Source: Erythrophleum ivorense
Lineage: Eukaryota; Streptophyta; Magnoliopsida; Fabales; Fabaceae
Direction of reading: 5' to 3'
Assembly (NCBI GenBank): GCA_026724425.1
Contig: JAIUCV010000005.1
Location: forward strand, 32,957,784 to 33,021,783
Length of the DNA: 64,000 nt
Made by a program: the position numbers and the translations under genes. Below are positions 34,760 through 46,900 of this stretch, piece after piece. The notes under the pieces were generated by a model, which worked only from the letters and a program-made list of their open reading frames with translations, was not told the DNA's origin and did not search any database. Numbering within the stretch: position 1 is the stretch's first letter; each line of letters opens with the position of its first letter.

Positions 34760-35993
34760 ACAGAACGGAGCTAATCATGCTTGAGTTTATCAAATTTCGA
34801 AGGTTAGAATTCAAAATACAACATAAATTTTAAGTTTTTCTAGTTTTTGTCTCCCACTTTTTGTCAAACAATTAATTATATATAAAGAAAAAATGTCCCA
34901 ACGCTTAGTTTGAATCACGTGAAATTAAAAGTGAGTAAAATATTTTTGAAGGAAAAAAACAAGAGTATATACAGGGTTTATTCTCTTTATTTTCCCTTAT
35001 TTCCTCTTTTCTTTTAATCTCTCATTTACTTCAAATGCATTATACTTGTTTCTAACTCCAGATTCCAAATTCCACCTTATTGGTCAAACTACTTGCAAGT
35101 TAGAAGTTTGACCAATTACGTGGTTTGTATCTCCATCTTTGAATTTGATATTAGTTAGCATATGTCTTTCTTTCCATCATTAGAGAACATAGATGGCGGC
35201 AACTTGGCACTGCTAAAGCCAAACCTTTGGCTCAGTAATTTACAGATCATAAATTATCCTTGTGATACCTTTGGCGGCAACTTGGCATTGTTAAAGATAG
35301 TACAATGGGTACTGTCTTGCCTTGTACCAAACGCAACCTAAGCAAGAATAATTAATGAGTGCCGTCTGATCAACCATCACCGATGTGTACAAAGCAAGAG
35401 TTCATTTTCAAAACTTATTAAGCAATATTATTATTATTATTATTTATATATTGTCATATAATTTAATTAATTTATTTTTGGTTAAAGTCCAGTAATTTAG
35501 TTTTAAAATAAATATAATTGAGTTGAATTTTATATTTTTAAGGAGAATAGCTTATTTGTTAAAATATAAATGACGTCAGAATTCAAGAAGTGCAATAAAT
35601 ATTTTTCAAAAGTTAAAAAAATAATAATTAATAGAGAAAATAAATCAGATTGATTTCTCTTAAGGTTGGACTAAATTATATCTAATGCTTTGCTAATTTC
35701 AAAAGTATCATCTTGCGCCCTTAACATTTGATATACATACATATATGTATATATATTACAAAAATCCTTTTACTATTTAGTTTCTATCAATGAAGTTAAC
35801 TTTTAATACAAAAAGTAATTTTTTTAAAAAAAATAAAATTATTAAACTAAATGACAATATCATGTTGGAGTTTGACATCACATTTATATGCTACTTTGGT
35901 ACTAAAAAACAAGTATTCTGCATCATAAACACAAGAAAGACAAAAAGAAAAGCACAACGTTTTGAAAAAAGGAAGTAAGAAAAATGGTGGTTT
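34760..35993. other. Upstream region of copy B, no gene seen
   Basis: AT-rich, no supportable ORF. A short phrase 'ggcggcaacttggca.tg.taaag' occurs twice, at about 35194 and 35273. Contains an (ATT)n run near 35428-35445 and a TATA/CATA run near 35732-35756. Part of it may be the copy B promoter. Confidence 0.35.
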
Positions 35994-36515
35994 TGTCACA
36001 TCCCAATAATTTAGTAATTTTCAGAAAGGAGAAAAAAGGAATTTTAAGAAAAGGGATTTATATTGAGGAATTGGATATATTAGCTTTTATATTAATTGCC
36101 TATTTAATTAAGAGAGCATAAAGGAAATTAGGTCAAGTTATATTTAAGATAATCCAAGTTTTTAAAAGGAGTAGAAGTCCAATAATAATCTATCCTATTG
36201 GTCCCAAGAACACTTAAACCTAATTACCCATGACTCAAACCCATTTATCCATTAACCCATCTTGTTATTTAAGTCCCTAACCCATCTACCTCATTCATTT
36301 ACACAATACTTAGCATATAGAAAGAGAAAAAAACGATGCTTGAGAGAGAAAGAAGCCAGCATAGATGACTTTCCAAGCTTGAGTATGTATTGTTTTAGTG
36401 CCTTGTTGATATTAATGTGTCTTGAATAGCAATTCAACAAGTGGGATTTCTATAGATCACCCCTTTGGGGGATAACTACCTTATTTTCAAGAAAGGAGTC
36501 ATTTAGGGTGTAACA
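35994..36515 (+). repeat. Possible solo LTR of 522 bases
   Basis: Begins TGTCACATCCC and ends GGGTGTAACA, an inverted repeat pair with one mismatch, the terminal pattern of many plant gypsy LTRs. The flanking bases (GGTTT and TCTTA) do not form a target duplication, and no second copy is in the window, so this is tentative. Confidence 0.35.
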
Positions 36516-37160
36516 TCTTAAAATTTATTAATATGGATTATTGAAGAGAAATAATTTAATTAAGGTTTTTTGGAGAAAAGTAATTAAATGAGGAATTCTA
36601 TGAGTAAATAAATAAATAAATAACTAAAATTTAAGAAAAGAATAATTAATTTAGGATTTAATTTAGAAAAATAAATTAGTTATGGGCCAAAAATTTAATT
36701 AAGAGAAAATTAAATATGTGATCCTACAAAAATTAATTAAAATTCATTAATCCTTACAATGTAGTTAAACTCAATTAGAGAGGTCCAAAAATAGAATTTA
36801 AAAGAGGCTTAATTAAAAATTAGTACAAGCATATAACCTAGATGACCCAAAATCCATGACTCAGCCTTGACCCATGACCTAATGACTAAAAACTTGATTT
36901 TTAACCTTAACTCCCTTTATTTTAGTAGCAACCTTCCTATACAGTCTAAGGGGAAGAGAGAAAAAATCACATATAGAGAAGGAGAGTGCTAGAGTTGAAC
37001 TTTGGAGCTCCAATCTAATGAGAAGATGTGGTATTGGCTTAGGTAAATGAAGAGAAAAATATTTCTCTTCTTCTCCTCTTTCTTTTGAACTGAATATATT
37101 TTGATTTAGTAAAGTTTCATAAAACTCAAGGTTGATAAATTTAAGGATCTTGGTGTGTTT
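36516..37160. other. AT-rich segment, possibly LTR, left of the large nest
   Basis: No coding sequence. Starts within TGTAACATCTTAAAA, which could be another LTR start at 36509. It may be the part of an older repeat into which the chromovirus at 37161 inserted, with the remainder at 55111-55850, but I cannot align the two halves to a single known repeat. Confidence 0.3.
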
Positions 37161-39224
37161 TATAACAACCCCAACTCCTGATTAAGCTAACTAAGCATAA
37201 TTGTACTCTTAATTATTAGTACTTAAAGTCTAGTGCAGATAATGGTTTATTAATGGTTGAAAATATGGAGAAATTTAAACCTTTTTAATCGTCAAAAATC
37301 AACATTTAGAAAAAATAGGAAGGTTTATGTTTAGAGGAAATTTAATTTTTTATTTAAGACTTTCATCTCATTCACTAATGGTCCAAAAAGGCATAAAACT
37401 CCTTTATGCTAGTTTACAAGTCAATACTTATCATTAACAAGATGGAAATTAAGACTTAAAGGCTAAAATAGGAGTTTAGAGACTTAGGTCACAACTTAGG
37501 CATTTCCCACCATGACTTAGTTTAAGTTTGGAACCTTCAAACTGAAAATTTTAAATTTGCACTACGTTCTAAAGATCCCATGCTGCAACTTAGCTCAAGA
37601 CTATAACTAATTCCTCCAAAAACTCGATCCTTGCTACTATCGAAACTACCACACTGTAGTGAGGCACTCTGGGGACTCATTGGACACCAATTTCCTAAGT
37701 CTCAATGTGATGAGCCTACCTAGCGTCGTGATGAGAAAACCTACTAAAACAACTCTTACCTTTTTTTTTAATGATTTGCACCATAGTAAAACCAACTATA
37801 TCACAGCATGGTTTGGTACTTTGACTCTTCTGGCTAAATTTTTCAACTTTCGCCATAGCGAAACACACTACATAGGTTACATATGTGCAAAATAATCAAC
37901 ATAAATGTCATTTATATAGAAACACCAAAAGCATCAATATAATCAATAAATGAACTAGTTAGACTACTAGTAACTACTATTCTATACCAGCAATCACATA
38001 TAACATGTTAATAGTAAAAAATAAAGGGGAATGCCTATCTGTGGCATTAACTCCCCATTAACTACACTCATGACTTCGTGCATTCTATTAAGTTTGATCA
38101 CAACTTAGTGTATGACCATGATATAATAGTGGCAGCATGATTACAGCTCCACCAAGGACACGCTCATAATCCAAAACAAACAAGTAGTCAACCAATCATT
38201 TAGTATAAAAAACATAAATATATGTAGCAAATATAAGACTAAAATGTATATATACATGGAATTAAAAATCTCCTGTCACCTTACTTAGTTGTGCCAATTC
38301 CCTCAAAAGCCAAAAACAATTACCAATACTCTAAAAGTCCTAAATTAACTAAAATCAAATTCTGAGTCATCATTCATTACAAAAATTAGTTACTCATTCA
38401 TTCCAAGCATGATGAACTACCTAAGAACCACTTGCCTAGTCTCCAATGAATCCCAAATCTGGACTTAAGACTTCCAACACTAGAAACTACAATGCTCCAC
38501 TCCAATTTCTTTGTATTTTTGCATAATAATAAAACCCAAATCATAAGTCAATTACTAGGGTCAATTCCTAGTATAATACATATCAAAATAAAAAGAAAAT
38601 ACTTACCTAATAGTCCTTCTAGCCTCAAGCTCTGAAAATCATACAAGAAACCATTAGATTTGGAGATAAGGTGAAAATCCACCAAACAAGAAACTAATCA
38701 GACCAAAATAGAGAGTAAGATGAGAGGATCAACTTTTATATAATTTACTTTGGCTAAAACTCCCTCTAAATGTGAAAATTAGTTGTAGGAGTGTGAAGGA
38801 ACTTTAGCCTCCTTTCAAGGTGCGAATTTCTTTCTTTCCTTTAGTTGAATAAGTGTTTAGTCTATAGAATAAGGTAAAAAGGCTACTGAATTTTAAGGTT
38901 TTAAATGGTAATGGGCTAATTTTCTAAGTGTTGGACCTCTATAAAAAAAATGAAATTGGGCTTTTTTAAATGGTTCTTGGTATAACTAAATTAATCATAA
39001 GACCCAAACATTAAATGTTCACCTCCACTTAATTAATTTTTCTTGATCAAATCCAAATTCACTATTAAATTTATTTTCAGTCAATAGTGGCAAATAACGA
39101 TTATTATTTGTCCCAAAATGCCTAAAATGATAGTTTCCTATAATTTATTAAAAAATTCCCATAATAATTCTCTATTCTCCCCAAATTAAATACCTAATTA
39201 TCTATTTTTCATCCTAAATTAACA
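37161..39224 (-). repeat. 3' LTR of the minus-strand chromovirus
   Basis: Aligns with 43999-46354 and 54526-55110. On the minus strand it starts TGTTAATTTAGGATG right after the polypurine tract and ends in GTTATA. It lacks about 870 bases that are present in the 5' LTR at about 44705-45580. Where the 5' LTR is split, this copy reads through from 'gaaaccatta' to 'gagataagg', which locates the insertion point. Confidence 0.85.
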
Positions 39225-39242
39225 TTCTCCCATTCTTTTAGG
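39225..39242 (-). other. Polypurine tract of the minus-strand chromovirus
   Basis: On the minus strand CCTAAAAGAATGGGAGAA immediately precedes the 3' LTR. It is the expected place and composition for the plus-strand primer of the element. Confidence 0.7.
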
Positions 39243-39269
39243 AATTTTGTCCTCAAAATTATATGTACT

Positions 39270-39440
39270 TTACTCAAGGAGCATTGGGTAGTCTTTTCTT
39301 ATTACTTCTTCTGTTTTCCAAGTTACTTCATCAAGAGTTAGTCCTTTCCACACTATTTTACTAAGAGGATGTTCTTATTACGTAATTATTTAATTTTCGA
39401 ATGCACTATCCTTTTCGGCTTAACCACATAAGAGTTATCT
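39270..39440 (-). pseudogene. Chromodomain of the minus-strand chromovirus
   Basis: Reads KPKRIVHSKIK, a TAA stop, then LRNKNILLVKIVWKGLTLDE, VTWKTEEVIRKDYP, and after a stop NFEDKIPKRMG. The K.V.W.......TWE/K pattern and the trailing NFED block are those of Tekay/Galadriel-type chromoviruses. Confidence 0.75.
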
Positions 39441-39949
39441 TGCAGATGCACATTCTCATACTCAGTGACATGTGAAGGGTTTAGGTGGTACTTTTTCAAT
39501 TAAGATACATCAAACACATTATGCAATTGGGCCAAATTTGGAGATAAAGTCACTTTGTAGACCATAGTTCCTATTTGCTTAAGGATTTGAAAGGGACCAA
39601 GATATCGATGAGTGAGCTTTCTTGATTTAATAGAACTTCCTATGCCCATCACTGAAGTAACCTTAAGGAATACATAGTTTCTTATCTCGAATTCTAAGGG
39701 TCTCTTTCTCTTATTTTTATAACTTTTCTACCTACTCTGAGCAGCTAGTAATTTCCTCCTGATAAGTTCAAGTTAACAGGTGGTTTGATCCACTATATCC
39801 AAACTTAAAAGGCTTTTCTCATTGAGTTCTATCTAACACAAGGGTGATATGCACTTCTTCCTATAAAGTGCCTCAAAATGTGCCATCTGAATACTAAAAT
39901 ATTAACTATTATTGCATGTAAACTCAGCTAATAGTAGGTATATATCCCA

Positions 39950-40900
39950 ATTTCCTTTAACTCTAGCATATTAGCCTTAAGAATGTCCTTAAGATTCTGA
40001 ATATTCCTCTTAATTTATCCATCTGACTGAGGGTAATAAGTAGTACCAAAGTTAAGACTTGTACCTAAGGCTCTTGCAAGGATGACTAAAATTTTGATAT
40101 GAACCTAGAGTCTTTATCTAACACAATGCTATTAGGGACATAGTGTAACCTTATAATCTCTTGAACATAAAGTTGTTCTAATCTATCTAGAGAATAAGTC
40201 GTTTTAATAGATAGAAAGTGTGTAAACTTTATCAACTTATCCATAATAAATTAAATAGTATCATAACTTGAGGATGTCCTAGGCAAACCCATCACAAAAT
40301 CCATGGATATACTATCTTATTTCCATTCCAAAATCTCTAAAAGGTGTAATAGACCTACGAGTTTTTTATGTTCAATCTTAACCCTCTGACAAATAAGACA
40401 CTTAGCAATAAAATCTATTATGTCCAACTTCATCCCAGGACACTAAAAACTTTTCTTAAGGTTTTTATACATCTTAATGGCATGGGAATGGATGGTATAT
40501 CTACTCTTCTGAGCTTTAGATAACACTATATTTCCTATCTCCTCATCCCTAGTTATTTACAATCTACTCTAATATCTTACCAAACCATCATTTGATAAGT
40601 CAAAGTTCTTGACTTCTCTACTCTTTAATTACTCTCTAATCCTACTCAAATGTTTATCTAACTCTTGGGCCTCCTTAATTCTTTTCCTAAAATCACTCTC
40701 TATCATCAACTCACCCAAAAGAAGGTTACTAGGGTACACATTCATGGACAAATTCAAATCTCTCAATTCCTTAATCAACCTCTATTCCCTAAGCATCATC
40801 ATCGTCATATGAATAGATTTTCTACTCAAGGCATTGACAATCACATTCGCCTTTCTTGGATTATATTTTAAGGAGAAATCATAATTTTTCAAGAACTCTA
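39950..40900 (-). pseudogene. Integrase of the minus-strand chromovirus
   Basis: Badly broken but readable on the minus strand between about 40480 and 40000: a zinc-binding remnant (KCLICQRV-like), a DFVMGLPRTSSSYDTI-like stretch near 40300-40250, a THFLSIKTTYSLDRL-like stretch near 40200, and a YYPQSDG-like end near 40010-40030. Each part is in a different frame and has stops. Confidence 0.6.
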
Positions 40901-42200
40901 TCTACCTCCTTTGTCTTATATTTAGCTCCTTTTAGTTGAACAAATACTTTAAACTCTTATGGTCACTATACACATCAAATTATGCACCATAGAGATAGTT
41001 CCTTTAAATCTTAAAGGTAAAATCCACACCCGTTAACTCTAGGTCATGGTGGGATAATTCCCCTCATGAGGTCTAACTTACCTAGAAGCAAGGCTATCAC
41101 CCTGCCTTGTTGCATTTAAACACAACCTAAGCCTTTCTTAGATGTATCATTATAGACGTAAAGGTTTCCCTAGGGTCAATATCACTAGCATGGGTACGAA
41201 GGTCAATCTATTCTTAAGTTCCTGAAAAATATCTTCACACTTGGCATCCTACATAAAAAGTTAGTTTTTCCTCGGTTAACTTAGTCAAAGGCATTACTAG
41301 TTGAAAAAATCATTTAATAAACCTTCTATAGTAACTAGCTAGACCCAAGAAACTTTGAATTTCAATCACTTTCTTGGGCCTCTCCCAATTTAGTATCACT
41401 TCCACTTTATTAGAATCTATTACTACCCCTTGTCTGATATCACATAACTTATGCATTCTCACAACTAAAATTCACACTTGCTAAGTTTAGCATACAATTG
41501 CTACTCTCTCAATGTCTGAAGAATTATCTTAAAATACTCTTCACGTTTCTCATTACTCTTTAAATAGACAAAACTATCATCAATAAACATTACCACAAAC
41601 TGGTTCAGGTATGGCCTAAGAATCCTATTCATGTAGTTCATAGAAATGACAGGGGCATTGGTTAACCCAAATGGTATGACTAAGAACTCATAATGATCAT
41701 AACTAGGCCTAAAGACTATTTTAAGTATGTCCTCAGCCATTACTTGAAGCTGATGGTATTCAAATCTAAGATCAATTTTTGAAAATACTAATGCTCCTGC
41801 TAATTGGTTAAGCAAATCATCAATTCTAGAAAAAAGGTATTTATTTTTTATGATCACTTGATTCAATTGCCTATAATCAATGCAAACTTAAGACTACTAT
41901 CCTTTTTCTTAACAAACAACATTGGTGTTCCCACCAGGGTACACTTAGCCTAATGAATTCCTTTTCAAGCAACTATTCTATCTAGCTCTTTAACTCAATA
42001 AGCTCAGCATACGCCATTCTATATGGGGCCTTAGAGATTGGACCTATACCAGGAACTAAGTCAATAAAAAATTCTAGATCTCTCTCTAAGGATAGTCCAT
42101 AAATCTTTTTAGGGAAGACCTCTAGGAACTCCCTAATCACAAGTATATCTTCTAACTTATTCTCAACCTTAACATGTAGAGGAAAGAACACAAGAAACCC
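40900..42200 (-). pseudogene. Reverse transcriptase and RNase H of the minus-strand chromovirus
   Basis: From 42191 leftward: FPLHVKVENKLEDILVIREFLEVFPKK, DLVPGIGPISKAPYRMA. The segment 41866-41501 is open for 121 codons: [37 protein letters not shown], and [14 protein letters not shown] with the catalytic Asp pair in FIDD. RNase H remnants follow to about 40900. Frameshifts separate the parts. Confidence 0.75.
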
Positions 42201-42230
42201 TTGGCAATCATGCCTAAGATACTTCCTGGC

Positions 42231-42560
42231 TTAGACAAGAGACACATAAGTAAGCTCAGTTAAAGGGCAAGATACGATTTTATGGTTATAGTCAAGTATC
42301 ACATTATTGGCTAACAACCAATCCATACCAATGATTACAAAATCATGCAAAAGGATACAAATCAGGTCAAGGGTGGTACAATGGCTATCCAATTGTATAA
42401 CACAATTTAAACACACATTAGATGTAATCATAACATATCCAATAAGGGTAGACACATATAATTCCAATAGCAACAAGCTATTTTTAAGACTTAGACACTT
42501 AACATAGTCATATAAGATGAATGAGTGGGTTACACCCGAGTCAAGCAATATATCTACAAT
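42231..42560 (-). pseudogene. Aspartic protease of the minus-strand chromovirus
   Basis: A 105-codon open segment starting MLDSGVTHSFI (active site D-S-G) and continuing to IIGMDWLLANNVILDYN, the two diagnostic blocks of the gypsy retropepsin family. A stop at 42231 separates it from the reverse transcriptase. Confidence 0.75.
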
Positions 42561-42674
42561 ATAGTTATGGATAAGAAGAGTAGCTCAGATCATATTAGGG
42601 GATCTACTAACCTCCTACTGCATAAGTGCAAACACCTGTCCTTATGTTAGTGGTTTGATAGATGAGGATGACTT

Positions 42675-43880
42675 TTATGACACTATGCAAGTCCATGCAT
42701 GATGTCCTAATTTCCCACAATTATAGCATATAGGGCATGGCTCACTCCCATAGTTCTTTCTACACTTGTTACATGTTGATGTGGTACTCATTGAACTCTT
42801 TATGGGTCCTATATTTTTCCTTTGAGGAATATTTCTTAGGGGTAGCCTCCTACCCCCAAAGCCATTACCACTACTAGGCTTTTTCTTGCCACTACCTTTG
42901 AAGGGTTCCATACTTGGGTTCTGCTTGCCTTCTATTGTCTTCTTTCTTTTGGCATTAATCTCTATCAAGGTCCTCTTAGATACTCTATACTTTTCCACTA
43001 GCTCATTAAAGTTACAAATATGAAAGGGCATAATTTTATCCTTAAATTCTTGTTTAAGGCCCTTCTGAAACTTATTGGTCTTCCAAGGCTCATCATCAAA
43101 TCATTTCAAATATGAAAGAGAAATGAGATAGTTGAATAAATTGCGCTGCATATTGGTCAATTGTCATCTCACCTTGCTCAAGGAAGTTAAATTTAGCCTC
43201 TTTATCAACCCTTACTGGTGGTGGAAAGTATTTGTTCTCAAAAGCTATTTGGAAGCTATCCTAAGTCAAGGCTATCTCCTTTGATGTCAACAACTGATAT
43301 GCACTGTGCCACTAGTATTTTGCCTCACCTTCTAACTTATAAATGACTAATCTAGCCTTTTATTCAAAGGTGCAAGTCATAACTTTAAAAATCTTTTCTA
43401 GTTGCATCAACCACCTCTCATCCTTATCAGTGTCTAACTCCCTTAAGAACACTAGAGAGTTAGCTTTCTTGAACTTGTCCAATACTATAGAGTTATCATC
43501 TTCTCCTCTTTGATGCCCCATACTAGGGTTTTGGCTTGCACTAACCCGACTTCTTACAAGCATCTCTTAATTCTGCTTGCTCATTGACTCATGTAATTGT
43601 TGCAGCACTTAAATAGTGGCTGATGGGCCTTATCTTTCTTCTGAAATCAATAAGTTATAACCCTCATCATAGTCTCATGGGCTTTAACTTGCTTTTTCAT
43701 ATAGTTGGCCATTGTAGTCATGGCCTCTTACACTTCCCTTAACATTTCAGTAGCTTCATGTAGTACAGCCATAGTATCCTACAATGCTACAAGCACAACA
43801 AGAGGCTCTCCAATAAGCTATAGCCATAAGGGTAAGTCCAAGCATAACTTCATCCATGGCATGTGTATATAGATATAAAG
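42675..43880 (-). pseudogene. Gag of the minus-strand chromovirus, with zinc knuckle
   Basis: 43563-43360 encodes an N-terminal part with VFLRELDTDKDERWLMQLEKIFKV, matching the 'W....EKIF' block of chromovirus Gag. The middle is frameshifted (43350-43040). 43031-42675 is open: FNELVEKYRVSKRTLIEINAK, a basic linker rich in Lys and Gly, and the knuckle CYNCGKLGHHAWTC (C-x2-C-x4-H-x4-C), preceded by an extra C-x2-C (CNKC). Confidence 0.75.
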
Positions 43881-43985
43881 GACACTACCAGACCATAACA
43901 CTTTTATTCCTAGCATGTATGCATTATAATTGCTAAGTTTTCTAACCACAAAGTTTAAAATTTAGCATAACTTCTTGAACCATTA

Positions 43986-43996
43986 CTCTGATACCA
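43986..43996 (-). other. Primer binding site, initiator Met tRNA type
   Basis: On the minus strand TGGTATCAGAG, two bases after the LTR end. Exact match to the common plant initiator-Met primer site; it proves the minus orientation and which LTR is the 5' one. Confidence 0.85.
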
Positions 43997-46900
43997 AATA
44001 TAACACCCTAACTCCTAATTAAGTTAAGCATGATTATGCTCTTAATTATTAGTACTTAAGGTCTAATGCAAATAATGTTTTATTAATGGATGAAAATATG
44101 GAAAAATTTAAACCTTTTCAATCATAAAAAATCACCATTCAGAAAAAATAGAAGGGTTTATATTTATAGAAAATTTAATTTCTTATTTAAGACTTTCACC
44201 TCATTCACTAATGGTCCAAAAATGCATAAAACTCCTCTATGCTAGTTTACAAGTTAACACTTATCATTAACAATATTTAAACTAGGACTTAATGGCTAAA
44301 ATAGGGGTTTAAAGACTTAGGCTGTGACTCAAGCATTTCCCACCATGACCTAGTTTAATTTTGAAACCTTGTAACTGAAAATTTCAACTTACGTTTTGGC
44401 CTAAAGATCCCACGCTGAGGCTCAGCTCGAGACTAGAACTAATTCCTTTAAAAACCTATTCCTTGTTGCAACCTAAACTACCCATGTTACGGTAAGGCGC
44501 CCCCTGGGCCTCATTGTACACCAATTTCCTGAGTTTTGCCATGGCGAGCTTACCTGGCGCCACGATGAGAAAACCCATGGGAAAAACTCTTGCCTTTTTT
44601 TTTATTTGTGTTGTGGCGACACCCACTATGTTGTGACATAGTTTAGTACTTTTACTTTTCTAGGCTAAATTTTTTAACTTGTGCTAAAGCAAAACACACT
44701 ATGACGTGGTGAGATTTGGTTCTATAACTCTTTAGGCTATAACTCAAGAGGTTTGGTTGCAACTTAGGCTTCTCCTGATCCTAAACTCTCTAAGGTGCAA
44801 ACCATGATATGTGTGTTGCCTCGACCTCCAATATAAGGCTACTTTAAAGCTAATTTCAAAGACTTTTGTAACATATATCCTCACAAAATCTTCAGTTAAT
44901 AGATTTACATAATCTAAAGGCTCATAAACTGAATTATCCCAATTAAACTTCATATTATATCAATATATACTCTTTCATGATAGCTAAATAGCCTATGTAG
45001 CCTTAAGTGACAACCTATGTAGCCTAACCTCATACCCTAGTGAGCAAGTTTCAATGGACTTACCAAACATGTTCTTACCCATAAAACTTTAAAGTAACCT
45101 CAAATGTAAAATATTGCTATAGCACTTCCCAAATTCACATATAAAACATACATAATAGCAGAATCTATATAACAAAACCAAAACCAAGAATACCATCAAT
45201 GTCATAGTCATAACCTCTAATTGATAAGCAATTCTACATGCATTCCATATTAGTTCATATTTACTTTAAAAATGCCACTACATCATAATCATTGTAAATT
45301 AAAGCCTGGTCTTAGGGAATTTATCCCAAGTTACAAAATATCAAAATACCAACACTTAGCAAAAATGAATGTATCATGATGCTATACAAGTTAACTTAGA
45401 CAAAAAATTAACATCTATACAAGAACCAAAAACATCAAAGCGCAAGAGTCCCACATAAGGCCTAAATCTAGGGGTGGTCATCCAATTGCTTCCCCTTTTC
45501 TTTAGTTAAGGAACCTTCACTTGAAATTATTAGCTTATGAAATAGGGTGAGATATAAATCTTAATAATCAGAGCGTAATTCCACACGTATGTGCAAAAAA
45601 ATCAACATGAAAGCCAATTATATAGAAAACACCAAAAGCATCAATATAATTAGCAAATAAATTAGTTGGACTACTAGAAACTATTATCATATACAATATA
45701 TTAATGGCTAAAAATAGAGGAAAAAGCTCGTTTACAGCACCAACTCTCTATTGAGTAAACTCATGGCTTAGTGCATTCCATTAAGTCTAATCATAAATCA
45801 ATGCACGATCATGCTATAATACACGGATGGCAGCCTAATCACAACTCCACCAAAGACATGCTCACAGTTCAAAACAAACAAGTAGCTAACTAATTATTTA
45901 GCATAGAAAATATGGATATATGTAGCAAATATCAAACTAAAATATACATATACATGGAATTAGAAATCTCTGGTTACCTCACTTAGTTGTGCCAATTCTC
46001 TTAGAAGTTAAGAACAATTGCCAGCACTTTAAACGTCTTAAACTAACCAAAATCAAATTTTTAGTCATCATTCATTACAAAAATAAGTTACTCATTCATT
46101 TTAAGCATAATGAACTACTTAAGACTCACTTACCTAGTCTTCAATGGATTCCAAATTCGGACTTGGGCCTTTCAATACCAGAAACTACAATGCCCCACTC
46201 TAATTTCTTTGTATTTTCCCACAATAATAGAACCCAATACATGAGTTAGTTATTGGGGCCAATTTTTAGCATAGAACACATCAAAATGAAGAGAAAATAC
46301 TTACCCAATGGTCCTTCTAGCCTCAAACTGCAAAAATCATGCAAGAAAGCATTAAAACATTCAATTTTAAATTTGAGAATTGTAACATCTAATTCCTTCG
46401 TAAACGTGATAAACATAATGTCTAATTTTTTTGTAAATGTACGAAACGTACCGGATATAAAAGGAAGTTCCCCAGATAAAATGATTTGAAGTCTAATAAA
46501 ATTAAAGTAATAATTTAGATCTCAAATAATAAGAATCCAAGGTCAAAGGTGCCTTGAAAATTGAGCCAGAATAACCAGACAAAATTTAAAGAAGAAGCAG
46601 TGGCATTTTTGTAATTTTTGGCACTTTGTAGAACACTTAAATGACAGATTTTTAAATGTCAAGAATGAGTTTCTGGGGGTTCTCAAAGGCCTTAAAAACT
46701 ATAGGAACCCCTAGAATGGTTTAAACCCCTCCAGTTTACGTTTTAAAGCGTCGGTTGACCCAAACTTTGACTGGTTTGTTTGGGAAGATTTTAAATCTAA
46801 TTTGGATGAAACTAAAGGCATTTTATGAATTAAAGGACTTATATTTTATGATGAAAAAAATGAATCTAAAAAAGGAGTTGAAATGAGCTTAAACAAAGCA

